From Enterocloster bolteae (GTDB lineage: Bacteria > Bacillota > Clostridia > Lachnospirales > Lachnospiraceae), in assembly GCF_002234575.2 (NCBI RefSeq), contig NZ_CP022464.2, forward strand, positions 1,922,001 to 1,986,000: a DNA stretch of 64,000 bases. The letters are read 5' to 3'. Both the position numbers and the translations under genes were made by a program. Position 1 is the stretch's first letter; every line of letters begins with the position of its first letter. Shown piece by piece: positions 19,201-26,998 of this stretch. A model generated the notes under the pieces. That model was not told where the DNA came from. It searched no databases and worked only from the letters and a program-made list of their open reading frames with translations.

Positions 19201-20543
19201 TACCAAAGTATATGATTCCTGCGGATATTATTTCGGTAGAAGAGTTTCCGCTGACTGCCAATGGGAAAATAGACCGGGATAAAATTAAAAAGTTAATCAT
19301 TAAACAGGAAAACGCAGAAGGAAAAGAACTGCGGGAAGAAAATCCTGATGAACTACAGAATAAACTGATAGAGCTTTGGAACAGCGTTGTTCCCCAAAGC
19401 GCAGTTGGGGTATTTGACAATTTCTATGACTTGGGAGCGGATTCACTAATACTCGCCCAGATGGCTACAAAAGTTAGAGAACAAATTTCTAAGGATATTG
19501 CCTTTGACGCTTTACTGAGAGAACTGATTTATAATCCGACCATTCAAAAACTGTCGGAGTTCATTAGGAATAATACAGAAACGGAAGTCGAAGAGAAGAA
19601 AATGGAGGACACAAACTCTGAACTTGTATTTGTGAGGGAATATGGCGGAGATCTGGAGAAAGGACTTAGTATAATATTCCATGGTGCTTTAGGTTCATTT
19701 AATCGTTTCGACTATCTTGCAGATTCTTTAATTGCAAGTAAGGGAGAAAAAGTGATTGGGATAGGTATTAAAGATACGAATAAGTATTGTTCAATACCGT
19801 CAACTAATTTGATTTGGATGTTATCAGATATATATTCCCAAATAATCTGTAGTTATCAGGTAAAGGCCGTAAGTTTGATAGGGTATTGTTTCGGTGGTGT
19901 TATAGCATTAGAGACGGCAAACCGCCTTAATGAAAATTCGATAACCGTGAAGTCACTCTCAATATTAGACAGCCTTTTATTGCCTCCTTCATTTAAGGTA
20001 GAAGATGAACTGCTAATGGAAATGATGTTTTTGGACAATATCCCAGTTTCTTACGCAGATATTGAGATGCCGAATCCTGCGCTGTACGAGCAGATTATAG
20101 TCCAGGAATCAATGAAAAAAGGAGTAATTAATAAGGGCTTTCTGACAAGTATATCTGGAACAACCGAACGGGAGCAGTTAGGTAACTTTTTCAGAGAATT
20201 GGCAACGATGCAGAAAGAAGAACGGTTCGGATTATACGCAGTACAGTGTAAAAAGAATACGAATGTAGAGATGCCGATGGAGCTTATTAAGAGTTTATAT
20301 CAGGTTTGCGTTGCGACATTTGAAGCCATGCATTATGAAATATGCCCGTATTTAGGTACAATAAATTATTTCTTTGCCCCGGAGGGCGAAGTGGGATTTA
20401 AGAAAATGGTGTTGGAGACATGGGAGGGATTGGCATTAGGAGCTTTTAACGTTATCGAAACCCCTGGAAACCATTATACTTGTGTGGAACAGAAAGAGAA
20501 TGCAGAATATTTGGCAGGCTCATTATGTGACTTAAAAGAATGA
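16275..20543 (+). CDS. Terminal NRPS: docking, Cy, A, PCP, thioesterase
   Basis: About 1,422 residues from the ATG at 16275, which has GGAGG 7 bases upstream; an ATG at 16269 is too close to it. Residues 1-60 are a TubC-like docking domain, similar to that of the protein at 2459. The cyclization domain begins FALTDVQAAYALGR and has EFLIADWKS near 202, so the first Asp of DxxxxDxxS is Glu. Adenylation motifs: YIIFTSGTTGVPKG near 661, FDLSVYDIFG, YKTGD. The carrier domain has LGADSLIL near 1053. The C-terminal thioesterase has GYCFGG near 1202 (Cys where Ser is usual), LDSLL and GNHYTCV supplying Asp and His. It should condense the last cysteine and release the product by hydrolysis or cyclization. 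It is the last gene of the cluster. Confidence 0.93.
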   Translation: MNHVENMKIILELFKNKGITLFMDGEKLKYRASHGINHDDILLLKENKEALIQYFKEHAEDIRIISAPEDMYKPFALTDVQAAYALGRKDTFEYGGVACHVYMELTYSELHVDKVQAAWQRLIARHEMLRAIVNENGTQQVLPEVNEFKIQEYDLLHISEAGKALEKIRNRMGNAIYELGSWPMFEIAVSHTDKESILHFSMEFLIADWKSIWMLLYEFETLYFTPEQLLPEVGVTFRDYLIAERKLKETEQYKVDKEYWLNRIESLPKAPELPILRNPIKNRSDFSRYFMEIDQEKWNRLKRYSNHFGITPTAVVLTAYAEVMERWSQTSEFCINLTVLNRAPIHQKVEEIVGDFTSVSLLETRMEKSKPFIEKAREISGQLFEDLDHRLFNGVEVIREISRKKGREHALMPIVFTSAIGLSDKKLQGEFHGNGISQTPQVFIDCQVMDGEYGLQADWDVRNGVFPDGLIKDMFETFRSRLLELAETDVNWTKVSELELPSWQLERIAGINSTEKEISPQMLYDEFLEQVKKQPAKTAVIDSADKFTYLELHHMALGIADRLSEMGIKPGSNIAVLLPKSRFQVAAVLGILYTSCIYVPVDIEQPEQRWNTIVANADIKAVLIHSGHSAVFEHVPVLPVDQIEAISNDSMILRGTPDDLAYIIFTSGTTGVPKGVAITHKAAWNIIKDINQKFFVSSQDSVLGLSKLNFDLSVYDIFGLLSCGGTLVYPKLSRYMDPSHWVELIQEYEITIWNSVPAFMQILTGYFAGKNEKLPLRIVLLSGDWIPVGMPGDIQKCAGDAMVISLGGATEASIWSIYHECVDNEIREVSIPYGKPLSNQGFSIYDAKGRPCPVYVTGELCIWGTGLAEGYYNDHKLTEAKFVTGRENGRMYKTGDNGCYLPNGEIEFKGRNDNQIKLRGHRIELGEIQSTLEQHKSVSQAMVVLNEVKTDIYAFVKTVQGNVKNSDLKQYLEAYLPKYMIPADIISVEEFPLTANGKIDRDKIKKLIIKQENAEGKELREENPDELQNKLIELWNSVVPQSAVGVFDNFYDLGADSLILAQMATKVREQISKDIAFDALLRELIYNPTIQKLSEFIRNNTETEVEEKKMEDTNSELVFVREYGGDLEKGLSIIFHGALGSFNRFDYLADSLIASKGEKVIGIGIKDTNKYCSIPSTNLIWMLSDIYSQIICSYQVKAVSLIGYCFGGVIALETANRLNENSITVKSLSILDSLLLPPSFKVEDELLMEMMFLDNIPVSYADIEMPNPALYEQIIVQESMKKGVINKGFLTSISGTTEREQLGNFFRELATMQKEERFGLYAVQCKKNTNVEMPMELIKSLYQVCVATFEAMHYEICPYLGTINYFFAPEGEVGFKKMVLETWEGLALGAFNVIETPGNHYTCVEQKENAEYLAGSLCDLKE

Positions 20544-20633
20544 TGGACATTGTACATCGAGATTACTGCTTCTACAAAATGAAACATTTTTGGTAACTTA
20601 AAAGGCTGGCAGTTAAAAGAAAAGGATGTGATA

Positions 20634-20836
20634 TGATGTCAAATAAAAATAATACTCGGTCTATGCTGCTTCATGACAGCCCGCAAAGTTTAGTATTAAC
20701 AATAGAAGGGCATACTGAAAGGCAATGGGGAGACCGGATGTCTGTTCTAAGAAAAAAGGAGAAGATTTCAAACGAAACTTGTAGCCAGAGTTATGCTATG
20801 AATCCGGGGATGAATAGCTATTGCGCAATAGGGTAG
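20634..20836 (+). other. Short unrecognised ORF after the NRPS cluster
   Basis: About 67 codons preceded by AAAAGGATG, a possible ribosome binding site. The protein is polar, without membrane segments or known motifs, and lies between the last NRPS gene and clearly decayed sequence. It may be a remnant; I cannot assign it. No clear terminator was seen at the end of the NRPS operon (20544-20632). Confidence 0.25.
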
Positions 20837-20883
20837 AGTTTAATATAATCGTGAATTTTGAATAGAGAAATAATAAATTATGA

Positions 20884-21372
20884 CATTAATCGTGCAACAT
20901 TATGGTTTTCATATGATCAGCCAGTGTATAATCGTAATTTCAGGGCGGTTGTTGGAAAATAAGATTACAAGACATATAGTGAATTTGTGAAATCCACTCT
21001 GATGGATTCCGTACAGGAGATGAGTAATACAGGTAAGCATATCCGCTATTTGGACAGAGAAATACTGCCACCATGCTATGAGGATGAGTCCCTGAACACA
21101 AATTGTGAAAGCTATGAGAACAGCATATACCTGAAAGAGTTGTCTGCCACCTATGGAAAGACCGGGATGGCAAGGGCAGAGGACTGGCTGATGACGAAAA
21201 AAGGTAGGTAAGCGGTCCTTGACGTGATGGGAATAGTGCTGGAGCCGGAAGAACTAGTGAACACAATCTTTTACCTGAGGGAAGGGGAGCTGGGGGACGA
21301 TGCGTTGTCTGGAATTAGCATAGTCACAATGCTGTGTGATTTTTTAAGAGGATGCTGGGTATCTATAAATTA
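20884..21372 (+). pseudogene. Decayed unrecognised gene (two in-frame stops)
   Basis: One reading frame stays protein-like over this whole stretch, interrupted only by TAA near 20970 and TAA near 21209. It reads YDINRATLWFSYDQPVYN, then DYKTYSEFVKSTLMDSVQEM, then NTNCESYENSIYLKELSATY, then VLDVMGIVLEPEELVNTIFY. No start codon or ribosome binding site is evident, so it is a fragment. The family is not recognised; mobile-element accessory genes are a possible source. It separates the NRPS cluster from the metal-regulation locus. Confidence 0.45.
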
Positions 21373-21382
21373 AATTGACATC

Positions 21383-21410
21383 TTGACATTATTCTGAAAA
21401 CGTCTATAAT
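21383..21410 (+). promoter_or_regulatory. Sigma-A promoter of the Fur-family gene
   Basis: TTGACA at 21383-21388 and TATAAT at 21405-21410 are both perfect consensus hexamers with a 16-bp spacer. They lie 40 bp before the start codon of the regulator. An A/T-rich stretch follows. I could not recognise a palindromic operator in or next to it. Confidence 0.85.
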
Positions 21411-21449
21411 ATAAAAATAAAAATTAATTTCAAATTGGGGAGCACTTAT

Positions 21450-21884
21450 ATGTCTGAACGAGGCAGATACAAGACGAAGCAACAAGATCTCATATTAGAG
21501 TGTCTGAAAAAACAAAAGTGGCGTTTTCTCACAGTGAGCCAATTCATGGACTGTCTTAGGGAGAAGGGAGTGGTCGTTGGGCAGACAACTGTATACCGGG
21601 TATTGGAACGCATGGTCGATGATGGAAAGATGATGAAGCTTCCGATGGAGGATGGTACCAAAGTACGTTATTGTTTTGCGGGTGAAGAAGATTGGGACAA
21701 GCTGGGGAAATTGGTATGTATGGGATGCGGTCGTCTTATTCCACTTGAATGTTCTAAAATGGCAGATTTTTTGGAACATATTTATAAGGAACATGGCTTC
21801 GAATTGGATCAGAAACACACAATCTTGTATGGCTATTGTGAATGCTGTAACAATAAGAGGTCTGTCCCGAAGATTGGTCTGTGA
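21450..21884 (+). CDS. Fur-family metal-responsive repressor (Fur/Zur/PerR type)
   Basis: About 144 residues from the ATG at 21450 (GGGGAG 7 bases upstream; an upstream TTG at 21435 is part of the ribosome-site region). The N-terminal winged helix has VVVGQTTVYRVLERMVDDGK, the family's DNA-recognition segment. The C-terminal dimer domain has a CMGCGR zinc-binding pair, CSKM, and a final GYCECC pair, so the structural Cys4 site is intact. The next genes form a zinc-uptake operon, which favours a zinc sensor (Zur); the sensing-site residues do not let me separate Zur from Fur or PerR. The metallophore cluster upstream could also be under its control, but I saw no clear box there. Confidence 0.88.
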   Translation: MSERGRYKTKQQDLILECLKKQKWRFLTVSQFMDCLREKGVVVGQTTVYRVLERMVDDGKMMKLPMEDGTKVRYCFAGEEDWDKLGKLVCMGCGRLIPLECSKMADFLEHIYKEHGFELDQKHTILYGYCECCNNKRSVPKIGL

Positions 21885-22326
21885 TGGCAAAATGGCCTTT
21901 CGTACGAAAGTTTTGTTACGCAATGTATTTTTGCAGGGATACTGATAAAACTTTGTCAATACTACAAGCAAGGTAGCTATCAGGCACCCAAATTAGTTTC
22001 TTTTAGTAATAGTGAGATAGGGCGGGGGCGTGGTAAAGCTACCGTTTATCAGTTGTCTCTTACTTGAGATTATTGAGGAGGCTGCAAACACATTCTGTGT
22101 CATTGTATTCTAAAAAAATTCTGGATGATTGTAGAATAATGATAATGGAGAGGGACCTATATCTTAGAATAAACGATTGACGTTTTGAAGTCTGAGGAGA
22201 TGGCAGGTTGCGAGACCTATGAAACAGGAAGATCATTGGTTTTAGTCAATGGAGAGTCCATAGGTTAAAAACTGATAGTGGAATGAGATAACATCCGTTC
22301 AAGATAAAAAAAAAGGAGGAGATGAA
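21885..22326. other. 442-bp intergenic region before the zinc operon
   Basis: I see no protein-coding sequence. It must hold the promoter of the zinc operon, but no good sigma-A pair was found. The segment AATAATGATAAT near 22136 resembles half of a Fur-type box but lacks a matching second half. A purine-rich GGAGGAG just before 22327 is the ribosome binding site of the next gene. Confidence 0.4.
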
Positions 22327-22638
22327 GTGGACTATTTAGATGAGCATAAAAGAATCTTTGCGTTCGTGACAGCGTTTCTTGTAACCGCTGTGCTGCTTCT
22401 CTCTGGCTTTTTTATTGTCACACATATAGAACATGAGTGTACAGGTGAGGATTGTCCTGTCTGCGCGGAGCTTCAGGAATGCGCTGCTACGATCCGCTTG
22501 ATAACAGAAGCAGCAGGAACAGGAGCCATCGTCATCTTTGCATATATCATTACTCAAAAACTCTTATCATCTTACCAGACTGGACTCTATCTGTGCCCGG
22601 TTTCTTTGGTCAGCTTAAAAATCCGATTAGATAATTAA
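22327..22638 (+). CDS. Small membrane protein with a Cys-rich loop, first gene of the zinc operon
   Basis: A 103-residue protein from a GTG start with GGAGGAG about 7 bases upstream; an ATG at 22322 is out of frame. One hydrophobic segment (residues 12-30), then HIEHECTGEDCPVCAEL, which has His and three Cys suited to metal binding, then a second hydrophobic segment (about 55-75). The N-terminus is probably cytoplasmic and the Cys loop external. No established function is known to me. Its place directly ahead of znuA suggests a role in metal capture or sensing at the membrane; that is inference. Confidence 0.75.
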   Translation: MDYLDEHKRIFAFVTAFLVTAVLLLSGFFIVTHIEHECTGEDCPVCAELQECAATIRLITEAAGTGAIVIFAYIITQKLLSSYQTGLYLCPVSLVSLKIRLDN

Positions 22639-22651
22639 AACTTTCTTTCAA

Positions 22652-22765
22652 CAAGGCTGTTTTCTATCCATATAACCGTTATCCTCTGGGATGGTGTACT
22701 CTGTGTATCAGGATACACGGTTTGGCGGAGATACGTTTGGACTGGGAACACGCCTTGTTTTTTGT
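22652..22765 (+). promoter_or_regulatory. Structured leader ahead of znuA with terminator-like 3' arm
   Basis: ACAAGGC near 22653 can pair with GCCTTGT near 22752, which is followed by a run of T, as in an intrinsic terminator. Between them lies at least one hairpin, GTGTATC/GATACAC around 22700-22716. A long-armed hairpin ending in a T-run inside an operon, just before a metal-uptake gene, could be an attenuator. It matches no riboswitch I can name. Confidence 0.3.
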
Positions 22766-22820
22766 GTGCTTGTATACCTGCTATTACTGTAAAAAAACAC
22801 ATTTCAGGAGGATGATTATT

Positions 22821-23915
22821 ATGAATAAAAAATTAAATTCTACATTCTGCACACTGGCTGTGACAGCAATGGTTTCTGTTGCTATGCTTTCAGGGTGCTC
22901 AGGTACCACCGCTGCACCAGGGGCTTCTGATACAGACCAGGCTTCAACCACCGCTGTGGCAGGTGGAGATAAGAGTATGGGCGAGGCGTCAATGGAGGCA
23001 GAGAACACCGATGCTGGGATTGAATCAAAGGATACGGACGGACAGAAGCTGAAGGTAATGGCCAGCTTTTATCCTATGTATGATTTTGCTGTCAAAATCG
23101 GCGGTGATAAAGCGGAGGTGACCAATATGGTTCCGGCCGGCACAGAGCCCCATGACTGGGAACCGGCCGCAGCCGATATTAAGAATTTGGAGGAAGCGGC
23201 TCTTTTTGTCTACAGCGGCGGGGGTATGGAGCATTGGGTGGAGGATGTGCTTGCTAGCCTGGAAACAAAGAAGTTGGTATCGGTGGAAGCTTCCGCCGGA
23301 GTTACACTCAGATCAGGACACATTCATGATGAGGAAGAACATAAGGGAGCGGAGGAACACACAGAGGAAGAAGATCATGGCCATGACCACGGCCAGTTTG
23401 ATCCCCATGTATGGCTCAGCCCTGTGAACGCAAAGAAAGAAATGGAAAACATTAAGAATGCTTACGTTAAGGCAGACCCGGAAAACAAAGATTACTATGA
23501 AAAAAATTATCAGACCTATACAGCCGAGTTTGATAAACTGGATCAGGAATATAAAGATACGTTGTCTGCCCTGCCTAATAAGAGCATTGTAGTGTCTCAT
23601 GAAGCGTTCGGTTATCTCTGCGATGCCTATGGACTGACTCAGATGGGCATCGAGGGATTGTCTCCTGATTCGGAACCGGACCCGGCAAGAATGGCGGAGA
23701 TCATTGACTTTGTAAAGGCCAATCACGTCAAAGTTATTTTCTTTGAAGAACTGGTAAGCCCGAAGGTGGCCGAGACAATTGCGGCGGAAACAGGAGCCCA
23801 GACCCGGGTGTTAAATCCACTAGAAGGATTAAGCGATGAGGAACTAAAAAATGGCGCAGATTATTTCTCTGTGATGGAGGATAACTTAAAGCAGCTGAAA
23901 GCTGCACTTGAATAA
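22821..23915 (+). CDS. znuA: Zinc ABC transporter substrate-binding lipoprotein (ZnuA/AdcA-like)
   Basis: 364 residues from the ATG at 22821, which has CAGGAGG 8 bases upstream; an earlier in-frame start at 22722 is unsupported. A lipoprotein signal ends in LSGC. The mature protein is a cluster A-I metal-binding protein: SFYPMYDFAVKIGGD, GTEPHDWEP (metal His), a His/Glu-rich loop (GHIHDEEEHKG, HTEEEDHGHDHGQ), FDPHVWLSP (metal His), VVSHEAFGYL (metal His) and a final Glu/Asp region FFEELVSP. The acidic His-rich loop is typical of zinc rather than manganese binders. It delivers zinc to the ZnuB permease, energised by ZnuC, encoded just downstream. Confidence 0.94.
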   Translation: MNKKLNSTFCTLAVTAMVSVAMLSGCSGTTAAPGASDTDQASTTAVAGGDKSMGEASMEAENTDAGIESKDTDGQKLKVMASFYPMYDFAVKIGGDKAEVTNMVPAGTEPHDWEPAAADIKNLEEAALFVYSGGGMEHWVEDVLASLETKKLVSVEASAGVTLRSGHIHDEEEHKGAEEHTEEEDHGHDHGQFDPHVWLSPVNAKKEMENIKNAYVKADPENKDYYEKNYQTYTAEFDKLDQEYKDTLSALPNKSIVVSHEAFGYLCDAYGLTQMGIEGLSPDSEPDPARMAEIIDFVKANHVKVIFFEELVSPKVAETIAAETGAQTRVLNPLEGLSDEELKNGADYFSVMEDNLKQLKAALE

Positions 23916-23935
23916 AAACAGGAACAGGAGTACTG

Positions 23936-24646
23936 ATGATGGATGTCATTGCAGTGAAAGGACTGGATTTTTCCTATGGAAATACCCAGATATTAAAGAA
24001 TATCAATTTTACTGTTCCCGAGGGCCGATTTGCGGTTCTATTGGGACCAAACGGGGCAGGAAAAAGCACCCTGATAAAGCTCATGCTGGGGGAACTTCCG
24101 CTAAGTGGACAAACAGGTAAGATTGAACTTCTGGGGCAGGAGATTCGGCAGTTTAAAGACTGGAAGAAGATCAGCTACGTTTCCCAAAACGGTATGGCAT
24201 CCTGTCAGAATTTTCCCGCTTCCGTAGAGGAGTTTGTCCAAGCAGGTCTATACACCCAAATTGGAAAGTTCCGGTTTGCCGGAAAAAGGGAGAGGGAGCA
24301 GGTTCGCCGTGTGCTGCATCAAGTCGGTATGGGAGATTTTGCAAAACGGCTGATTGGCCGACTATCCGGAGGGCAGCAACAGAGGGTCCTGCTGGCAAGG
24401 GCGCTGATAAACGCCCCGCGGCTTTTGCTGCTGGATGAACCCACTTCCGGTATGGACGAAGACAGTACTACCTTATTTTACCGGCTGCTGTATCAGATTA
24501 ACCGGGAGCAGGGGGTGACCATCTGGATTGTAACTCATGATCGGAAACGGCTCATGGCTTATGCAGACGATATCTGGCTTTTAGAAGATGAGAAGATGAA
24601 ATTGGTCCAGCCAGGCAGAGAGGAGGGAGAGCATGGAAATCTTTGA
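23936..24646 (+). CDS. znuC: Zinc ABC transporter ATP-binding protein
   Basis: 236 residues. The Walker A motif GPNGAGKST, the signature LSGGQQQRVLLARAL, the Walker B LLLLDEPTSGMDE and the switch His in VTHDRKRL are all intact. ATG at 23936 has CAGGAG upstream. The coding end overlaps the permease gene by 14 bp, so the two are translationally coupled. Family and neighbours identify it as the ATPase of the ZnuABC-type zinc importer. Confidence 0.95.
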   Translation: MMDVIAVKGLDFSYGNTQILKNINFTVPEGRFAVLLGPNGAGKSTLIKLMLGELPLSGQTGKIELLGQEIRQFKDWKKISYVSQNGMASCQNFPASVEEFVQAGLYTQIGKFRFAGKREREQVRRVLHQVGMGDFAKRLIGRLSGGQQQRVLLARALINAPRLLLLDEPTSGMDEDSTTLFYRLLYQINREQGVTIWIVTHDRKRLMAYADDIWLLEDEKMKLVQPGREEGEHGNL

Positions 24647-25430
24647 ATATGCGTTCATGCAGCGGGCCTTTATTGTGGGCATTCTTCTGGCGGCCATCAT
24701 CCCGTGTATCGGGCTAGTGATTGTATGTAAGCGTCTGTCCATGATTGGGGACGCCCTGTCCCATACCTCGCTGGCTGGGGTGGCGGCCGGGCTGCTCCTG
24801 GGGCTGAATCCTGTCTTGACCGCTGCGGCTGCCTGCGTGGTTGCCGCTATTGGGATTGAGGCGATACGCAGGAAGATTCCCAGATTTTCGGAAATGTCCA
24901 TTGCTATCATTATGTCTGCCGGGATTGGCCTGGCGGGCGTTTTGTCAGGATTTATTAAAAATGCAGCCAATTTCAACAGCTTCCTGTTTGGAAGTATTGT
25001 GGCAATCAGTAACGGGGAGTTGTATCTGGTAATCGCCGTCAGCATGGCGGTTCTGCTTATGTTTCTGCTTATGTACAAAGAACTGTTTTATGTGTCTCTG
25101 GACGAACAAAGCGCCAGGCTGGCCGGGGTGCCCGTAAAGACAGTGAACTTTCTGTTTACTGTTTTAATCGCGGTGACAGTTTCTGTCGCTGCAAGGACGG
25201 TGGGGGCTCTCATCGTCTCATCCATGATGGTGGTTCCCGTGGCCTGCGCCATGCAGTTTGGAACGAGTTACCGTCAGACGCTTATTTTGGCGGTGGTTCT
25301 GGATATTCTGTTTATGATTACAGGCTTGTTCGCTGCGTACTACCTGGGATTGAAGCCGGGCGGCACGATTGTGCTAGTGGGAGTATTGGTTTTGATACTA
25401 GTGTTTGTAGGAAAGAGAATTCTGAGATGA
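24633..25430 (+). CDS. znuB: Zinc ABC transporter permease
   Basis: 265 residues with about eight hydrophobic segments, matching the ABC-3 permease family. Typical pieces are IGDALSHTSLAGVAAGLLLG and VVPVACAMQ. It starts inside the end of the ATPase gene, with GAGGGAGAG as ribosome binding site. It forms the membrane channel through which zinc passes from ZnuA. Confidence 0.94.
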   Translation: MEIFEYAFMQRAFIVGILLAAIIPCIGLVIVCKRLSMIGDALSHTSLAGVAAGLLLGLNPVLTAAAACVVAAIGIEAIRRKIPRFSEMSIAIIMSAGIGLAGVLSGFIKNAANFNSFLFGSIVAISNGELYLVIAVSMAVLLMFLLMYKELFYVSLDEQSARLAGVPVKTVNFLFTVLIAVTVSVAARTVGALIVSSMMVVPVACAMQFGTSYRQTLILAVVLDILFMITGLFAAYYLGLKPGGTIVLVGVLVLILVFVGKRILR

Positions 25431-25440
25431 AAATAATTAT

Positions 25441-26955
25441 ATGAAATTGCAAAAGAGAAAAAAGCAGTACGGAACAGTAGGGAAATATTGCGGCAGGGAT
25501 TTGTATATTAAAAGAACAGTTAGAGGGAGACTACAGAGAAGGATAGGCCTAAGAAGAGGTAAGAACCGATACCTCTGCCTGGCTATAATTTGCGTCTGCC
25601 TGCTGGCTACAGGCGGTCTGTTGTTTAAAATGAGAATACTTCTGGGTGATAGGGAAATATCGACCACGGCATCTGCCGCAGAGTCAGCTTCGGCTTCTGG
25701 CAAGGAAGCTTCGTCATCTCCTGGTGAGAAAGCTTCACTATCCTTATTTGACAAGACGGATGAACTGCTGGCCCAGGTGGATAGAGCCGTTTCCCAGTAT
25801 GACTATGACAGGGCTGTGGAGCTGCTTGTAGGAAACGGGGCTGATAAGGAAGATCCGAGGATTGGGGAAAAACTTTCTGATATTGAAGCGGTAAAGAAAA
25901 CTCTGGTGGAACAGGACATTTACCAGATTACCCATATATTCTTTCATATTCTGGTAGAAGACCCAGGAAGGACATTTCTAGACACAGCCCAGGGCAAGGG
26001 CTACAATTCTGTGATGACCACGGTTCCGGAATTTGAAGCGATCCTGACTCAGATGTATCAGAGAGGTTATGTGCTGGTCGGCATTCACGATTTGGCGGAG
26101 GTGAGTGAGGACGAAACAGGGATGGAACAGATGAGAGCGAAGAAAATCCTGCTTCCCCCGGGCAAAAAAGCATTTGTTATGAGCCAGGATGATGTCAATT
26201 ACTATGAATACATGGAGGGGTCTGGCTGCGCGCGTAAAATACTTTTGGATGATCGTGGGAAACCAGTTTGCGAATACATGGATCAGGATGGAACTGTCTG
26301 GATTGGGGAATATGACTTAGTTCCCATTCTCGACCGTTTCGTGGAGGAACATCCGGATTTTAGCTACAGAGGGGCCAAGGCAATCTTGGCCCTGACTGGA
26401 TATAACGGTGTCCTGGGATACCGCACCGATGAAACGTACGATCCGGCTTCTCCAAACTATGATCCAGACATGAAACCAAATCCCAATATCGAGGAAGACC
26501 GGGCCTATGTAAAAAAACTAACACAGGCACTGAAAGAGGATGGTTATGAGTTTGCTTCCCACTCCTGGGGACATCGGGATTACGGGAAAATTGACCTTGA
26601 ACATATGAAAGCAGATATTGAGCGATGGGAAAAGAATGTGGCTCCTCTGCTTCCCGATCCCTGCGACATCATGATTTATCCCTTTGGATCCGATGTGGGG
26701 GACTGGAGGCCCTATACGGAAGAAAATGAAAAATACCGATACTTGCAGAGCCTGGGCTTCAGGTACTTCTGTAATGTGGATTCCAGACCATATTGGGTGG
26801 AAACAGGAGGCCAGTTCCTCCGGCAGGCCAGACGGAACCTGGACGGCTACCGGCTGTGGATGGATTATGGCTGCGGTGCAAATAGGCTGTCCGACTTAAT
26901 TGATGTGAATACGGTATTTGATGCGCGCAGGCCAACACCGGTTGGATGGAAGTAA
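25441..26955 (+). CDS. Membrane-anchored polysaccharide deacetylase-like protein (CE4 fold)
   Basis: 504 residues. The very basic N-terminus is followed by a transmembrane segment (about residues 43-63), then an Ala/Ser-rich linker, a helical region, and a C-terminal NodB-like domain. SQDDVNYYEYM supplies the catalytic-type Asp pair, and ASHSWGHRDYG the H-S-x-x-H metal ligands of carbohydrate esterase family 4. These enzymes are zinc-dependent and deacetylate peptidoglycan or other glycans outside the cell. The gene starts 10 bp after znuB with a weak ribosome site. Its presence in a zinc operon may mean that it modifies the wall under zinc limitation; the real substrate is unknown. Confidence 0.82.
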   Translation: MKLQKRKKQYGTVGKYCGRDLYIKRTVRGRLQRRIGLRRGKNRYLCLAIICVCLLATGGLLFKMRILLGDREISTTASAAESASASGKEASSSPGEKASLSLFDKTDELLAQVDRAVSQYDYDRAVELLVGNGADKEDPRIGEKLSDIEAVKKTLVEQDIYQITHIFFHILVEDPGRTFLDTAQGKGYNSVMTTVPEFEAILTQMYQRGYVLVGIHDLAEVSEDETGMEQMRAKKILLPPGKKAFVMSQDDVNYYEYMEGSGCARKILLDDRGKPVCEYMDQDGTVWIGEYDLVPILDRFVEEHPDFSYRGAKAILALTGYNGVLGYRTDETYDPASPNYDPDMKPNPNIEEDRAYVKKLTQALKEDGYEFASHSWGHRDYGKIDLEHMKADIERWEKNVAPLLPDPCDIMIYPFGSDVGDWRPYTEENEKYRYLQSLGFRYFCNVDSRPYWVETGGQFLRQARRNLDGYRLWMDYGCGANRLSDLIDVNTVFDARRPTPVGWK

Positions 26956-26998
26956 GCAATACCGGTTGGTTGGAAGCGGCCGGCAGAAAGGAGTGTAT

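Noticed and set aside
22125..22150. Fur-box-like AATAATGATAAT before the zinc operon
   Set aside because: Only one half resembles the consensus, the symmetric half is missing and no promoter pair overlaps it, so I do not call an operator.
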